Origin: Eggerthella sp.
GTDB taxonomy: Bacteria; Actinomycetota; Coriobacteriia; Coriobacteriales; Eggerthellaceae
Assembly: GCA_030540085.1 (NCBI GenBank)
Contig: JAUNWY010000002.1
Span: 186,001 to 250,000, forward strand
DNA length: 64,000 bases
Reading direction: 5' to 3'
In this document: one piece after another, positions 55,393-63,124 of the stretch
Position numbering within the stretch: position 1 is the stretch's first letter
How the letters are laid out: each line of letters starts with the position of its first letter
Position numbers and translations under genes: made by a program
The notes under the pieces: generated by a model
The model's input: only the letters and a program-made list of their open reading frames with translations
Database searches by the model: none
What the model was told of the DNA's origin: nothing

Positions 55393-56274
55393 ATGACCGC
55401 GATAAAGCAGAAGGCCGTATGCAGCCCCGGCCATTGGAAGAACGTTGCGAAGTACCTCGACGACGAGCGCGCGCTCGCCAGGGCAAGCCAGAACCTCGCC
55501 GACGAAAGCAGGTGGGCCGCCGAGATGGACGCCACGCGAGAGGCGTACGGGCACAACGCCCCTGGCAAGAAGGGCGCGAAGTGCACGTACGCTTACCATC
55601 AGGTGCTGGCCTTCAATCCCGACGAATGCTCCTGCAACGGAGGGCGCATGACGCCCGAGGCGTGCATGGAGTACGCCAGACAGTATGTCGAAGGCCGCTA
55701 CGGTGCCCACGAGGCCGCATGGGTGCTGCATCTGGAGCACTGCGCGGCAGACGGCACCGACCGCTACGCCGTCCATGTGGTCGTCAACCGCACCAACCTT
55801 GAGACCGGCAAGCGACTCAACGAGGGGCGCAGCAAAAACGCGAAGATCGAGCGCGCCAACGCCGTCCGCGACATGGATGCGGAATGGGGCCTCGAGCAGA
55901 TGCGCGAGGGAGAGCGCAACTGCCGTATCCACGCGCAGCAGCCCACGAAGCGAGAGCTGGCGATAGCCGCGCGCGGCGCAAGGAGCGACAAGCAATACAT
56001 CAGGGAAGCGGTCGCAGCGTCCACGCACGAAGCACGCGCATGCCGCGAGCAGAATAAAGTCCGAGCGCTGGCGAAGTCGCTCGACGCCAAAGGTGTCGAG
56101 ATGCACGTCGCACGCGACGGCAAGGGGCTGACGTTCGAGAGAAAGAGCACGGGGCGTAAAGTGCGGGGCTACAAACTGGGACGCGGTTACAGCATGGCGG
56201 GCATCGCAAAGGGGTTGGGCATCCAAGCCGCAAAGCTGGCAGTGCGCAGCATCGACGAAGAGATGGAGCGCTGA
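55393..56274 (+). CDS. Relaxase/mobilization nuclease with incomplete His triad
   Basis: 293 residues from ATG 55393. Nicks and carries the transferred strand. Typical relaxase segments: TYAYHQVLAFNPDECS, MTPEACMEYARQYVEGRYGAHEAAWVLHLEH and DRYAVHVVVNRTNLETGKRLN. In MOBP-type enzymes this last motif usually reads D-H-x-H-V-H; here two of the three His are Arg and Ala. The second half is basic and helical. Last gene of the mobility operon, 15 bases after the T4CP, followed by a strong terminator. Confidence 0.85.
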   Translation: MTAIKQKAVCSPGHWKNVAKYLDDERALARASQNLADESRWAAEMDATREAYGHNAPGKKGAKCTYAYHQVLAFNPDECSCNGGRMTPEACMEYARQYVEGRYGAHEAAWVLHLEHCAADGTDRYAVHVVVNRTNLETGKRLNEGRSKNAKIERANAVRDMDAEWGLEQMREGERNCRIHAQQPTKRELAIAARGARSDKQYIREAVAASTHEARACREQNKVRALAKSLDAKGVEMHVARDGKGLTFERKSTGRKVRGYKLGRGYSMAGIAKGLGIQAAKLAVRSIDEEMER

Positions 56275-56303
56275 GCAAGGCGCAGCATCAAATACGGGCT
56301 TCG

Positions 56304-56339
56304 AAAAGCAGCCGGGTGCAGGGGCCCGGCTGCTTTTCC
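56304..56339 (+). terminator. Terminator of the mobility operon
   Basis: AAAAGCAGCCGGG-N8-CCCGGCTGCTTTT, perfect 13-bp stem ending in T residues, 30 bases after the relaxase stop. Confidence 0.92.
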
Positions 56340-56382
56340 TTTGCGAGGCAAACGGCGGCGCATTGCCGAGAAGCCCCGCAGG

Positions 56383-56446
56383 GCAAGATCATTTGGCGCA
56401 GCGAACGTGCCGAAGGCGCGTTTGTGAGCACAAATGCACATCTTGC
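56383..56446. repeat. Imperfect inverted repeat, possible oriT
   Basis: GCAAGAT (56383-56389) and ATCTTGC (56440-56446) enclose ATTTG/CAAAT and a palindrome TTTGTG-AG-CACAAA (56421-56434). It lies 110 bp past the relaxase gene. Confidence 0.35.
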
Positions 56447-56867
56447 ATCAACCCCGGAAGCGACTCGACTCGTTGAGCTGCCGGGATTGATCCGTGAGCG
56501 CCGGCTGAGGCGCGGCCCGCCGATTGCGACCCCTAGGAGCAATCGAGGGACGCGACGACCCGACGCGAGAGCCGCTCAGCCGGCGGACGGCGACCTATGG
56601 GAAGCCGTCGCGCCCGTGGGCGGCGGCGTGAGCGAAGCGCGCAATGATGCCGACCTCTGGGAGGCATCGAACGGAGCGCGCAGCGAGAGCGAGCCGAAGG
56701 CGAGCGGGTTCGCGCGCCCCGAAGCGCGCGAACGTCGGCCGCAGGCCGACACCGCATCGCAGCCGCAAGGCCAGCGATGCATCGAGTCCAAGCCCGATAA
56801 GCCAGGGACGGAAAGCCAGTAGGGAGGCGGGCCCGCAGCCCGAGCCCGCCTTGGGATCTCTGGCGGG

Positions 56868-57212
56868 TCACTCCTCCGAAAGAGAGTTGATGTGATGGCG
56901 AACGAGCGCCCTCGTGCCGCCCATGATAATGAACGCGACGTCGTCGAAGCGGACGGGGACGTCGGCGATCTCGCCGCCCTCGGCCGCGAGCCATCTCGCG
57001 GCCAGGGACTCCCGCAGGCTTCTAGGGGCCTGCGACTCGGCGAACCCGCCTTCGCTTGCGGTGACTTCCAGGAACACCACGCATTCGCCGTCGCGGGCAA
57101 CCACGTCTACCTCCCCTTCTGGGCACGACCATCCCGTAGAGATGACCTCGTAACCCTTGCGCTCCAGGAAGATTTCCGTCGCCTTGATTGCATGCTGCTT
57201 GATGCCGTTCAT
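56868..57212 (-). CDS. UPF0102 (YraN)-like protein lacking the catalytic Lys
   Basis: 114 residues from ATG 57212, with GGAGG at perfect spacing; longer upstream frames are not supported. The nuclease-fold segment reads YEVISTGWSCPEGEVDVVARDGECVVFLEVTASEGG: the E-x-D is kept but the usual EVKxR is EVTAS, so the Lys is replaced by Thr. C-terminus RFDDVAFIIMGGTRALVRHHIN matches YraN's end. A second, divergent relative of chromosomal yraN on a mobile island. Role unknown. Confidence 0.82.
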   Translation of the reverse strand: MNGIKQHAIKATEIFLERKGYEVISTGWSCPEGEVDVVARDGECVVFLEVTASEGGFAESQAPRSLRESLAARWLAAEGGEIADVPVRFDDVAFIIMGGTRALVRHHINSLSEE

Positions 57213-57519
57213 GATGACCTCCGATCGCATCGGCCCGCCCCTGTGGCTTGCCTTGTGATCGCCGCAGCGCGCGGGGCGGCCGTGTGTGCAAGGGGAAAAG
57301 CGAAACCCGGAGGGCTTGAGCTTTCGGCCGGCCCCGGCCGCCCTTGCCGGGGCCGGCCGAAAGGTTTTCGCGGCCCTTGCGCACGCGGGCGCACCGTGCG
57401 ACGCTTCGAGCATCAAGGAAAGCCATTGGGGCGGACGAACGCCGGAAGGGCTCGCACAACAGCAAGGCGGCACAGATGAAGGCGCTTTGGGGCTTATGCG
57501 CGAAGAGCCCAGATCGGAG
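57213..57519. other. 307-bp gap between island cargo genes
   Basis: Contains the perfect GC-rich palindrome at 57321-57363. No gene seen. Confidence 0.6.
57321..57363. repeat. Perfect 18-bp GC-rich palindrome
   Basis: Arms CTTTCGGCCGGCCCCGGC and GCCGGGGCCGGCCGAAAG with a 7-base loop. On the plus strand GTTTTCG follows, a weak T tract; on the minus strand none. It lies 156 bases after the stop of the minus-strand nuclease gene and 108 bases before the UPF0102-like start. Confidence 0.85.
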
Positions 57520-58503
57520 TTACGCGGGCCAGTAGATGCGCACCAAGGGAAGGATGGTTCGCGTCTCCATGTCGGCGGAATCGTAGTTGTCCACCAAAAG
57601 CCGCACGAATTGGTCAAGGTCAAGAAGCTTCACGGGCATCACGGCGCGATCGGCTTCATACATGGCTTCCTTAGTAAAGCCACCTGTGGATACATACAAA
57701 CCGCTATCCGTGCTGCGGAGCCCGCCGATAAACGAACGCAGAGCCGGTGCGCCCATGGCACCTTTGCGATGCTTTACTTCGATGACGATGCGAGGCGATT
57801 CCAGGCCCAAGCCATCGGGCGAGGCTATGATGTCGCGTCCCCCGTCTGAACCCTTGCGCGTCATGGACGTCTTGTAGCCCATAGAGCGCAAAACGCCAGC
57901 AGCCAACAGCTCCATATCATCCCAATCGAGCCTCAGCACCTTATCCTTAATGCGCTCTATGCCATCGTCGGCGGTTGCTTCCCTTGCCTCGACGGGGCTT
58001 TCATCGTCATCGGCAATAGGAGCAACGCCCGAGGACGCCGCCTCAAGCTCGCGCATGGCATCGTCCGATACAGCGAAAAGCGTTGATATGCTGCCTAATG
58101 AATGCTTTGCGGAAGAGGACAATGAGTCACGAGGGGCAACTTCGTGCCACCCCACTCGGCGGCGGTATGAGCCATTAGCTTCATCGTCTTCGGTACCAGC
58201 GACAAATTCGCACCCGCCCGAAACTTCCCCGATATGATAGAGCCTAGTGGAGGGATCGTACATAACCACGGTACAGCCCTCGGCGATGTCATGCGCAAAA
58301 CGATAGATCATGCCGGCGTTCGAAGCCACTGTCTGCGGGCTTGCATCGGGATTCTTGAGCTTATACAGGCGCTTGATCCCCTCTTTGTCCAACGCCGAAA
58401 CATCTGCGCCATCGAGGTCCCAATAGATGGCGACATAGCCGCCTTCAAGCCATTCAGCGGCGTGAATGCCGCCGCGCCCGGCCCTCACTATCCAAGCGTT
58501 CAT
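57520..58503 (-). CDS. Mrr-like restriction endonuclease
   Basis: 327 residues. C-terminal Mrr-type nuclease domain (about 185-305): LDWDDMELLAAGVLRSMGYKTSMTRKGSDGGRDIIAS, then RIVIEVKHRKGAMGAPALRSFIGGL, giving D224 and E242-x-K244. The N-terminal 125 residues (WIVRAGRGGIHAAEWLEGGYVAIYWDL...) resemble the EVE/PUA-like N-domain seen on Mrr proteins, which may recognise modified bases. Its ATG overlaps the stop of the type IIG enzyme gene, so the two are made together. Confidence 0.88.
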   Translation of the reverse strand: MNAWIVRAGRGGIHAAEWLEGGYVAIYWDLDGADVSALDKEGIKRLYKLKNPDASPQTVASNAGMIYRFAHDIAEGCTVVMYDPSTRLYHIGEVSGGCEFVAGTEDDEANGSYRRRVGWHEVAPRDSLSSSAKHSLGSISTLFAVSDDAMRELEAASSGVAPIADDDESPVEAREATADDGIERIKDKVLRLDWDDMELLAAGVLRSMGYKTSMTRKGSDGGRDIIASPDGLGLESPRIVIEVKHRKGAMGAPALRSFIGGLRSTDSGLYVSTGGFTKEAMYEADRAVMPVKLLDLDQFVRLLVDNYDSADMETRTILPLVRIYWPA

Positions 58504-61325
58504 CGGTCCTCCCCTTCCGTAATCTGGGTATAGAGCTCGAACAGGTGCGCCACAATCTTTTCCTCATCACCGCCGAAATCCACACCATAGGCCGCCTCTA
58601 CAGCAGCATCAAGCGCCTTGTGAGCAGCCAGTAAATCTGACGGCATCTTTTCCGGATCGTACAGATCGGCCAACGTTGCCCCCGTATGCGCAGTGCGAGC
58701 GTCGAGCACACCCTGCGCGCAGTCTTCAATGCGCTGGCGAACCTCAGGAGGAACCAGCTGCTCAACGGGTACCGCCAGGTTGTCGGACGTTGCGCCGGGC
58801 CACGGGAAGGTGTTGTACACCACGCCACCCGAATAACGATAATCGCTTTTCAGGCGACCACACACCGTGCGCATCCAGGCATTGTGGAACTGGGAGTGCA
58901 GCACGCCGAAATGGTAGAGCGTGGCGTCGGGGATGAGGAACACCAGGTCGCTGCACAAGGTCGGCGGCTCCACGAATCCAAGCGGAATGTAGCGACGGCG
59001 TTCGGAAGACACCTTGGGCACCAGCACGGAAGGGCCCTTCGGCATGTTCTCCACGTGGTAGTTTGCCGGCCGTTCGGCCAGCTTGCGCGTGGGCGCGCTC
59101 TTCGAATCAAGGCGAAATTCACGAACAGCCGCAATGCGCTCGCGGCACAACGGCAGAACATTGAGCTTCGCAGGCTCAGCATCCCCGAGCCATAGCGCGA
59201 AGCGCTTCTTCCCCTTGATGAACTCGTCGGAGCCAAGCCACGGGTGCACGAACTCGGCCGCACCCGGCTCTTCCGCCAGAAACGCTTCGAGCTCGTCTGG
59301 TTTGAACAGGTAGTTTCCGCCATCGATGGGTTTGTTGCCGATGCCGATCTTCGGAACGCGGCACAGCGGCTTGCTGAGATTTTGCACGAACGCATCGGGG
59401 GCGTCGGACAAGTAGGCATTGATGTTGCCGGGGAGCAGCTCCATCGCGGGCGCATCGGGGCCCGCGTGATGGAAAAGCCGCTTCTCCCCGCCCAGCTTCG
59501 AGAACCCGACGATGATCACGAACACGTGGGCCTGGCCGTTTGCCTCGTTGGCCCATCGGAACGTATCATGCGCGAAGTCGATGCGAATGCCCAAATCCCA
59601 CAACGGCTTCCAAACATTAGCCACCTGCTCGCCTTGGCATATGCTGTTGGTGGAAACGAAGGCGCAGCGCATCGGGCAATCGCCTATATACTCCGCGGCT
59701 TTCATATACCAGCCTGCAACATAGTCCACGTTGCCGCTGTTTTTAGCGCCGCCGAATACATCCATGAGCTCGGCCTTCTGCACCTTGGTTTGATTGCGCG
59801 CGCCCAGAAACGGTGGGTTACCGATGATATAGCTGCATTTCTCGGCAGGCAGCACTTCCTTCCAGTCCATACGAAGCGCGTTGCCCTCGTGGATATTGTC
59901 GTTGCTTTTCAGAGGCAGGAAGTCGAAGGGCTGCAGCAAAATCTCCTGCGTTGCCTCCATCATCTGCTCCTCGGCTATCCACAGCGCCGTTTTTGCAACG
60001 CTGACCGCGAAGTCGTTTATCTCTATGCCGAAAAACTGATTGATGGAAACCTGTATGGGGCTGCTCTCCCCGTCGAAGCCGATGCTCATCTGATCGCCCT
60101 GCAAATCTTCGAGCACACGATTCTCAAGCTTGCGCAGGGAAAGGTAGCTTTCGGTGAGGAAGTTGCCGCTGCCGCATGCTGGGTCGAACACGTTTATGCT
60201 TGCGAGTTTTCGCTGGAACGCGCGCAACCTCACTTTGCGATTGCGCTCCACGCCGTCACTCTCAATCGCAGAAAGCTCGGCGCGCAAATTGTCCAGGAAC
60301 AGCGGGTCGATGACCTTGTGGATGTTCTCAATACTGGTGTAGTGCATACCGCCCGCGCGGCGCGTGGCGGGGTTCAAAGTGCTCTCGAAGGCCGCGCCGA
60401 AGATGGTGGGGCTGATGTGGCTCCAGTCGAAGCTCTGCGACGCCTCCAGCAGCAGGTCGAGGCGGATCTGGTCGGTGAACTGCGGTACCACGATGCCGTC
60501 GTCGCCGAACAGCCCGCCGTTTACGTACGGGAAGGCCAGCAGGTAGGCGGGCAGATAAGGGTCGCGAGCGTCCGCCGGCGTGTCCAGCACGGCGAACAGG
60601 TCGATGACGGCCTGGCGCATCTGGTCGGCCGGGAAGCGCTTGAGGTAGTTCAGCAGCGCATCTTTCTCATGCAGCAAGCCGGAATCTTCGGCATACAGAA
60701 GGAACACCAGCCGCACAATGAGTACGTTCAAGCTACGCTGCTCGTGCGCGTCTGTTTCGATATTGCGATACTGTTGCGAAAGCTGGGCATAGAGCCTTCC
60801 CACCAGCTCGCCGGCCTTCACCGAAAGCTCTTTCTCCTTCACCAGGCGAGAGTTGCGCCTATCGGAGAAAAACGACAGCAAGTGCACCTGCTCGGGCAGC
60901 TCTTCCAAAGCAAGCGAAACGTACTGGTCGTCTGCGGCCTCCATGTCGTAGATGCGGAACTCGTCGAAATTGCACGTGATAATCCAACGCGGGCGTATGG
61001 AGTTCGGCAGATTGTCGGCGTACCACTTCGCTTGCTGGTAGGGCGTCTCCGGTCCAGCCTTTTTCGATCTCACGGTTGCTTCGTCGAGGCTGATGCCGCG
61101 GCCTTTCATTTCTATGAGAATGCCCATATCCTCGTAGAACACGTCGATTTTGCGGCCCTTCACCTTGCGTTCGAATTCCAGCGCATGGGTGGCATTCTGC
61201 ACGCCCAGCACATCCTGCAAAAGCTCTATCCAAAACGAACGCGAATGCTCCTCCTCTACGCATGGGAGGGATTCCCACCTTGCTACGAAATACTTGGCGG
61301 CGCGTTTCTGCTCTGCTGGGGTCAT
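58500..61325 (-). CDS. Type IIG restriction-modification enzyme (MmeI/YeeA-like)
   Basis: 941 residues from ATG 61325. Combined nuclease and adenine methyltransferase. N-terminal nuclease motif D61...IEMKG (E72, K74) in RKIDVFYEDMGILIEMKG; helical linker; methyltransferase motif I FDPACGSGNFL (380-390) and motif IV NPPFLG (503-508), typical of N6-adenine enzymes; C-terminal target recognition region from about 650 (YSGGVVYNTFPWPG near the end). Upstream partner of the Mrr-like gene. The upstream ATG at 61361 lacks a ribosome-binding site. Confidence 0.9.
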   Translation of the reverse strand: MTPAEQKRAAKYFVARWESLPCVEEEHSRSFWIELLQDVLGVQNATHALEFERKVKGRKIDVFYEDMGILIEMKGRGISLDEATVRSKKAGPETPYQQAKWYADNLPNSIRPRWIITCNFDEFRIYDMEAADDQYVSLALEELPEQVHLLSFFSDRRNSRLVKEKELSVKAGELVGRLYAQLSQQYRNIETDAHEQRSLNVLIVRLVFLLYAEDSGLLHEKDALLNYLKRFPADQMRQAVIDLFAVLDTPADARDPYLPAYLLAFPYVNGGLFGDDGIVVPQFTDQIRLDLLLEASQSFDWSHISPTIFGAAFESTLNPATRRAGGMHYTSIENIHKVIDPLFLDNLRAELSAIESDGVERNRKVRLRAFQRKLASINVFDPACGSGNFLTESYLSLRKLENRVLEDLQGDQMSIGFDGESSPIQVSINQFFGIEINDFAVSVAKTALWIAEEQMMEATQEILLQPFDFLPLKSNDNIHEGNALRMDWKEVLPAEKCSYIIGNPPFLGARNQTKVQKAELMDVFGGAKNSGNVDYVAGWYMKAAEYIGDCPMRCAFVSTNSICQGEQVANVWKPLWDLGIRIDFAHDTFRWANEANGQAHVFVIIVGFSKLGGEKRLFHHAGPDAPAMELLPGNINAYLSDAPDAFVQNLSKPLCRVPKIGIGNKPIDGGNYLFKPDELEAFLAEEPGAAEFVHPWLGSDEFIKGKKRFALWLGDAEPAKLNVLPLCRERIAAVREFRLDSKSAPTRKLAERPANYHVENMPKGPSVLVPKVSSERRRYIPLGFVEPPTLCSDLVFLIPDATLYHFGVLHSQFHNAWMRTVCGRLKSDYRYSGGVVYNTFPWPGATSDNLAVPVEQLVPPEVRQRIEDCAQGVLDARTAHTGATLADLYDPEKMPSDLLAAHKALDAAVEAAYGVDFGGDEEKIVAHLFELYTQITEGEDR

Positions 61326-61485
61326 GAATGCTTCTTTCTCATAAATGCATCGAGGTTTCATTGTAATTCAGTTCAACAGTGACAGAAATCAAATGGACGC
61401 GTTAGACGCAATGGAAGGGTTCAACGACGTGAATATCTCCAAAATCAGGCCGAGATACTTGCCTTCATAAAACATTCATGAAAAG

Positions 61486-61507
61486 TTTTGCCCATAATTT
61501 GCCCATG
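61486..61507 (+). promoter_or_regulatory. Right integrase arm-type repeat pair
   Basis: TTTTGCCCATA then ATTTGCCCATG: same 22-base block as 49009-49030 with one mismatch, same orientation, 52 bp from attR. Confidence 0.6.
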
Positions 61508-61520
61508 TACACAATGGAAA

Positions 61521-61552
61521 TAAAAAAGGCCAGAAGCATAAGCCTCTGACCT
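61521..61552 (-). terminator. Island-borne terminator for the tRNA
   Basis: Minus strand AGGTCAGAGGC-TTAT-GCTTCTGGCCT (two G-U pairs) followed by six T residues, seven bases after the tRNA CCA end. It lies on the island side of attR. Confidence 0.85.
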
Positions 61553-61559
61553 GGGAATT

Positions 61560-61604
61560 TGGTGGGCCCACCCGGATTCGAACCGAGAACCAAAGGATTA
61601 TGAG
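61560..61604 (-). repeat. attR: 45-bp core inside the tRNA gene
   Basis: Identical to 48874-48918. Covers the 3' end, T arm and anticodon stem up to the anticodon loop, where crossover is expected. Confidence 0.93.
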
Positions 61605-61635
61605 TCCCCTGCTCCACCATTGAGCTATGGGCCCA
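61560..61635 (-). tRNA. tRNA with CAT anticodon (Met, or Ile2 read as lysidine)
   Basis: 76 nt including encoded CCA; acceptor stem GGGCCCA/TGGGCCC, D-arm TAGCTCAATGGTGGAGCA, anticodon loop CTCATAA, T-loop GGTTCGAATCC. The 5' G-C pair and A/T-rich loop fit an elongator tRNA. CAT may be elongator Met or the Ile2 species; the sequence alone does not settle it. The island occupies its 3' side and restores the gene. Confidence 0.93.
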
Positions 61636-61938
61636 ATACAGCGTCTTCATCAGAAGCTGCGATTGATTATTCTAGCGTACTTTATGGCTTTTGCCACTTC
61701 CATTCCCAAGGATCGACACATTAACGTGCAAATGCCTTTCACGGCCGCTATACCCACAATGCCGCCATGGGAACTTGCGCTTGCGATAATACTGGCATTT
61801 TGCCCTCTGCTGCACCTATGAATGCTGGGCTTAGGTAGCACTTTTGTCGCACGGCCCTTACTTTATGCGATACCAACCAACAAAAAAAACGGCTAGGCGT
61901 ATATGCCTAGCCGTTTTAAAACGCCAAAGGGGACGATT
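61636..61938. other. Gap between the tRNA and trpS
   Basis: 303 bases. Contains the tRNA promoter -10 (minus-strand TAGAAT at 61670-61675) and the trpS terminator. No gene seen. Confidence 0.6.
61887..61917 (-). terminator. Terminator after trpS
   Basis: Minus strand AACGGCTAGGC-ATATAC-GCCTAGCCGTT followed by T residues; perfect 11-bp stem 22 bases after the stop. Confidence 0.93.
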
Positions 61939-62988
61939 CTAGTAAACCATATGCATGGCTTCACGAACCTCGTCCAAGGTTTTATTAGCGATTTCGTTCG
62001 CTTTGCGATTGCCTTCATGCAGAATCTCTTCTACATAGCCGGGCTTTGCAGCGATAGCCTCACGACGCTCGCGGATAGGAGCGAGGTATTCGTTAACCGC
62101 TTCGGTGACATACTTCTTGAGCGTTCCGGAACCACCGTTGCCGATCTCTTCCGCGATCTCCACTTCAGTGCGGCCCGCGCACAAAGCAGCCGTAGTAAGA
62201 AGCGCAGATACACCAGGACGATTTTCCTTATCGAACGTAATGAATCGTTCGGAATCGGTCTTGGACTTCTTGATGATTTTGGCGGTTTCCTCTGCCGTAA
62301 ACGAAAGGCTGATGGCATTGCCGTAGCTCTTCGACATCTTACGACCATCCAAACCGGGAATCTCGGGCGCATCATCATTCAGAAGGCCTTCGGGCTCAGG
62401 GAACACATAGCCGTAACGCTCGTTAAAACGACGAGCAATTTGGCGAGTCTGTTCGATATGGGGCAACTGATCCTTACCGCAGGGCACGATATTGCCCTTG
62501 CAGAACAAAATGTCGCATGCCTGATGCACAGGATAGGTCAGAAGAAGGCCGGTAAGGGCATGGCCCGAAGCTTCCTGCTCAGCCTTAACCGTTGGGTTGC
62601 GAAGGAGCTCTGCCTCAGATACCAGAGAAAGGAACGGAAGCATAAGCTGATTCAAGGCAGGAATCGCAGAATGGGTGAAGATAATGGTTTTCTCCGGATC
62701 GATGCCGCAAGCAAGGTAATCAATTACCATGTTGCGAACATTGTCCTGAATGTTCTCCGTAGTATCACGGTCGGTAATTACCTGATAGTCAGCAATGATA
62801 ACTCGCGTGGTTACGCCTTTATTCTGCAGAGCAACGCGTTCCTTAATGGTGCCGAAATAGTGGCCCAGGTGCAAACGACCCGTAGGACGATCGCCCGTAA
62901 GCATCGTGTACTTGCCGGGGTTTACCTCAAGGTCGGCGCGAATTGCCTCGCTGCGCTTCTGGCTTGCTTCAAAACTATTGGAGCTCAT
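61939..62988 (-). CDS. trpS: Tryptophanyl-tRNA synthetase
   Basis: 349 residues from ATG 62988. Class I synthetase: HIGH-like GDRPTGRLHLGHYFGTI, GKDQLPHIEQTRQIARRFNERYG and KMSKSYGNAISL (KMSKS). The C-terminal region EIGNGGSGTLKKYVTEAVNEYLAPIRERR is typical. The 80 extra in-frame codons upstream contain the promoter and are not used. No T-box leader was recognised upstream. Confidence 0.95.
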   Translation of the reverse strand: MSSNSFEASQKRSEAIRADLEVNPGKYTMLTGDRPTGRLHLGHYFGTIKERVALQNKGVTTRVIIADYQVITDRDTTENIQDNVRNMVIDYLACGIDPEKTIIFTHSAIPALNQLMLPFLSLVSEAELLRNPTVKAEQEASGHALTGLLLTYPVHQACDILFCKGNIVPCGKDQLPHIEQTRQIARRFNERYGYVFPEPEGLLNDDAPEIPGLDGRKMSKSYGNAISLSFTAEETAKIIKKSKTDSERFITFDKENRPGVSALLTTAALCAGRTEVEIAEEIGNGGSGTLKKYVTEAVNEYLAPIRERREAIAAKPGYVEEILHEGNRKANEIANKTLDEVREAMHMVY

Positions 62989-63063
62989 AACGAACAGTGC
63001 CTCTTTCGTTTGATTCGTAAGGGTGATTGAGCCGCGCATAAACGGCATCAGATGTATTGGGAA

Positions 63064-63072
63064 AGTATACCA
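63064..63072 (-). promoter_or_regulatory. Extended -10 promoter of trpS
   Basis: TGGTATACT on the minus strand (TG-n plus TATACT), about 80 bases before the trpS start; -35 is poor, as usual for extended -10 promoters. Confidence 0.55.
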
Positions 63073-63124
63073 TTGCTTATCTTCCGCATAGACTATTGCC
63101 CTTTCGTCCCCTACACTGAAAGGC

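Larger units (their letters stand above)
56275..56867. other. 593-bp GC-rich stretch after the relaxase
   Basis: Holds the terminator 56304-56339 and an imperfect inverted repeat at 56383-56446. A plus-strand frame of 168 codons (56316-56822) starts inside the terminator, has low-complexity Arg/Ala/Glu composition and no ribosome-binding site, so I do not call it. Confidence 0.55.

Noticed and set aside
56316..56822. 168-codon plus-strand frame after the relaxase
   Set aside because: Begins inside the operon terminator; low-complexity Arg/Ala/Glu composition typical of GC-rich non-coding DNA.
57213..57623. 137-codon N-terminal extension of the UPF0102-like gene
   Set aside because: Would run through the large palindrome and overlap the Mrr-like gene out of frame; GGAGG at the ATG 57212 decides the start.
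59244..61382. 712-codon plus-strand frame opposite the type IIG gene
   Set aside because: Antisense shadow; the minus strand has the nuclease and methyltransferase motifs.
61650..61841. Short frames on both strands between the tRNA and trpS
   Set aside because: No ribosome-binding site or similarity; region explained by a tRNA promoter and spacer.
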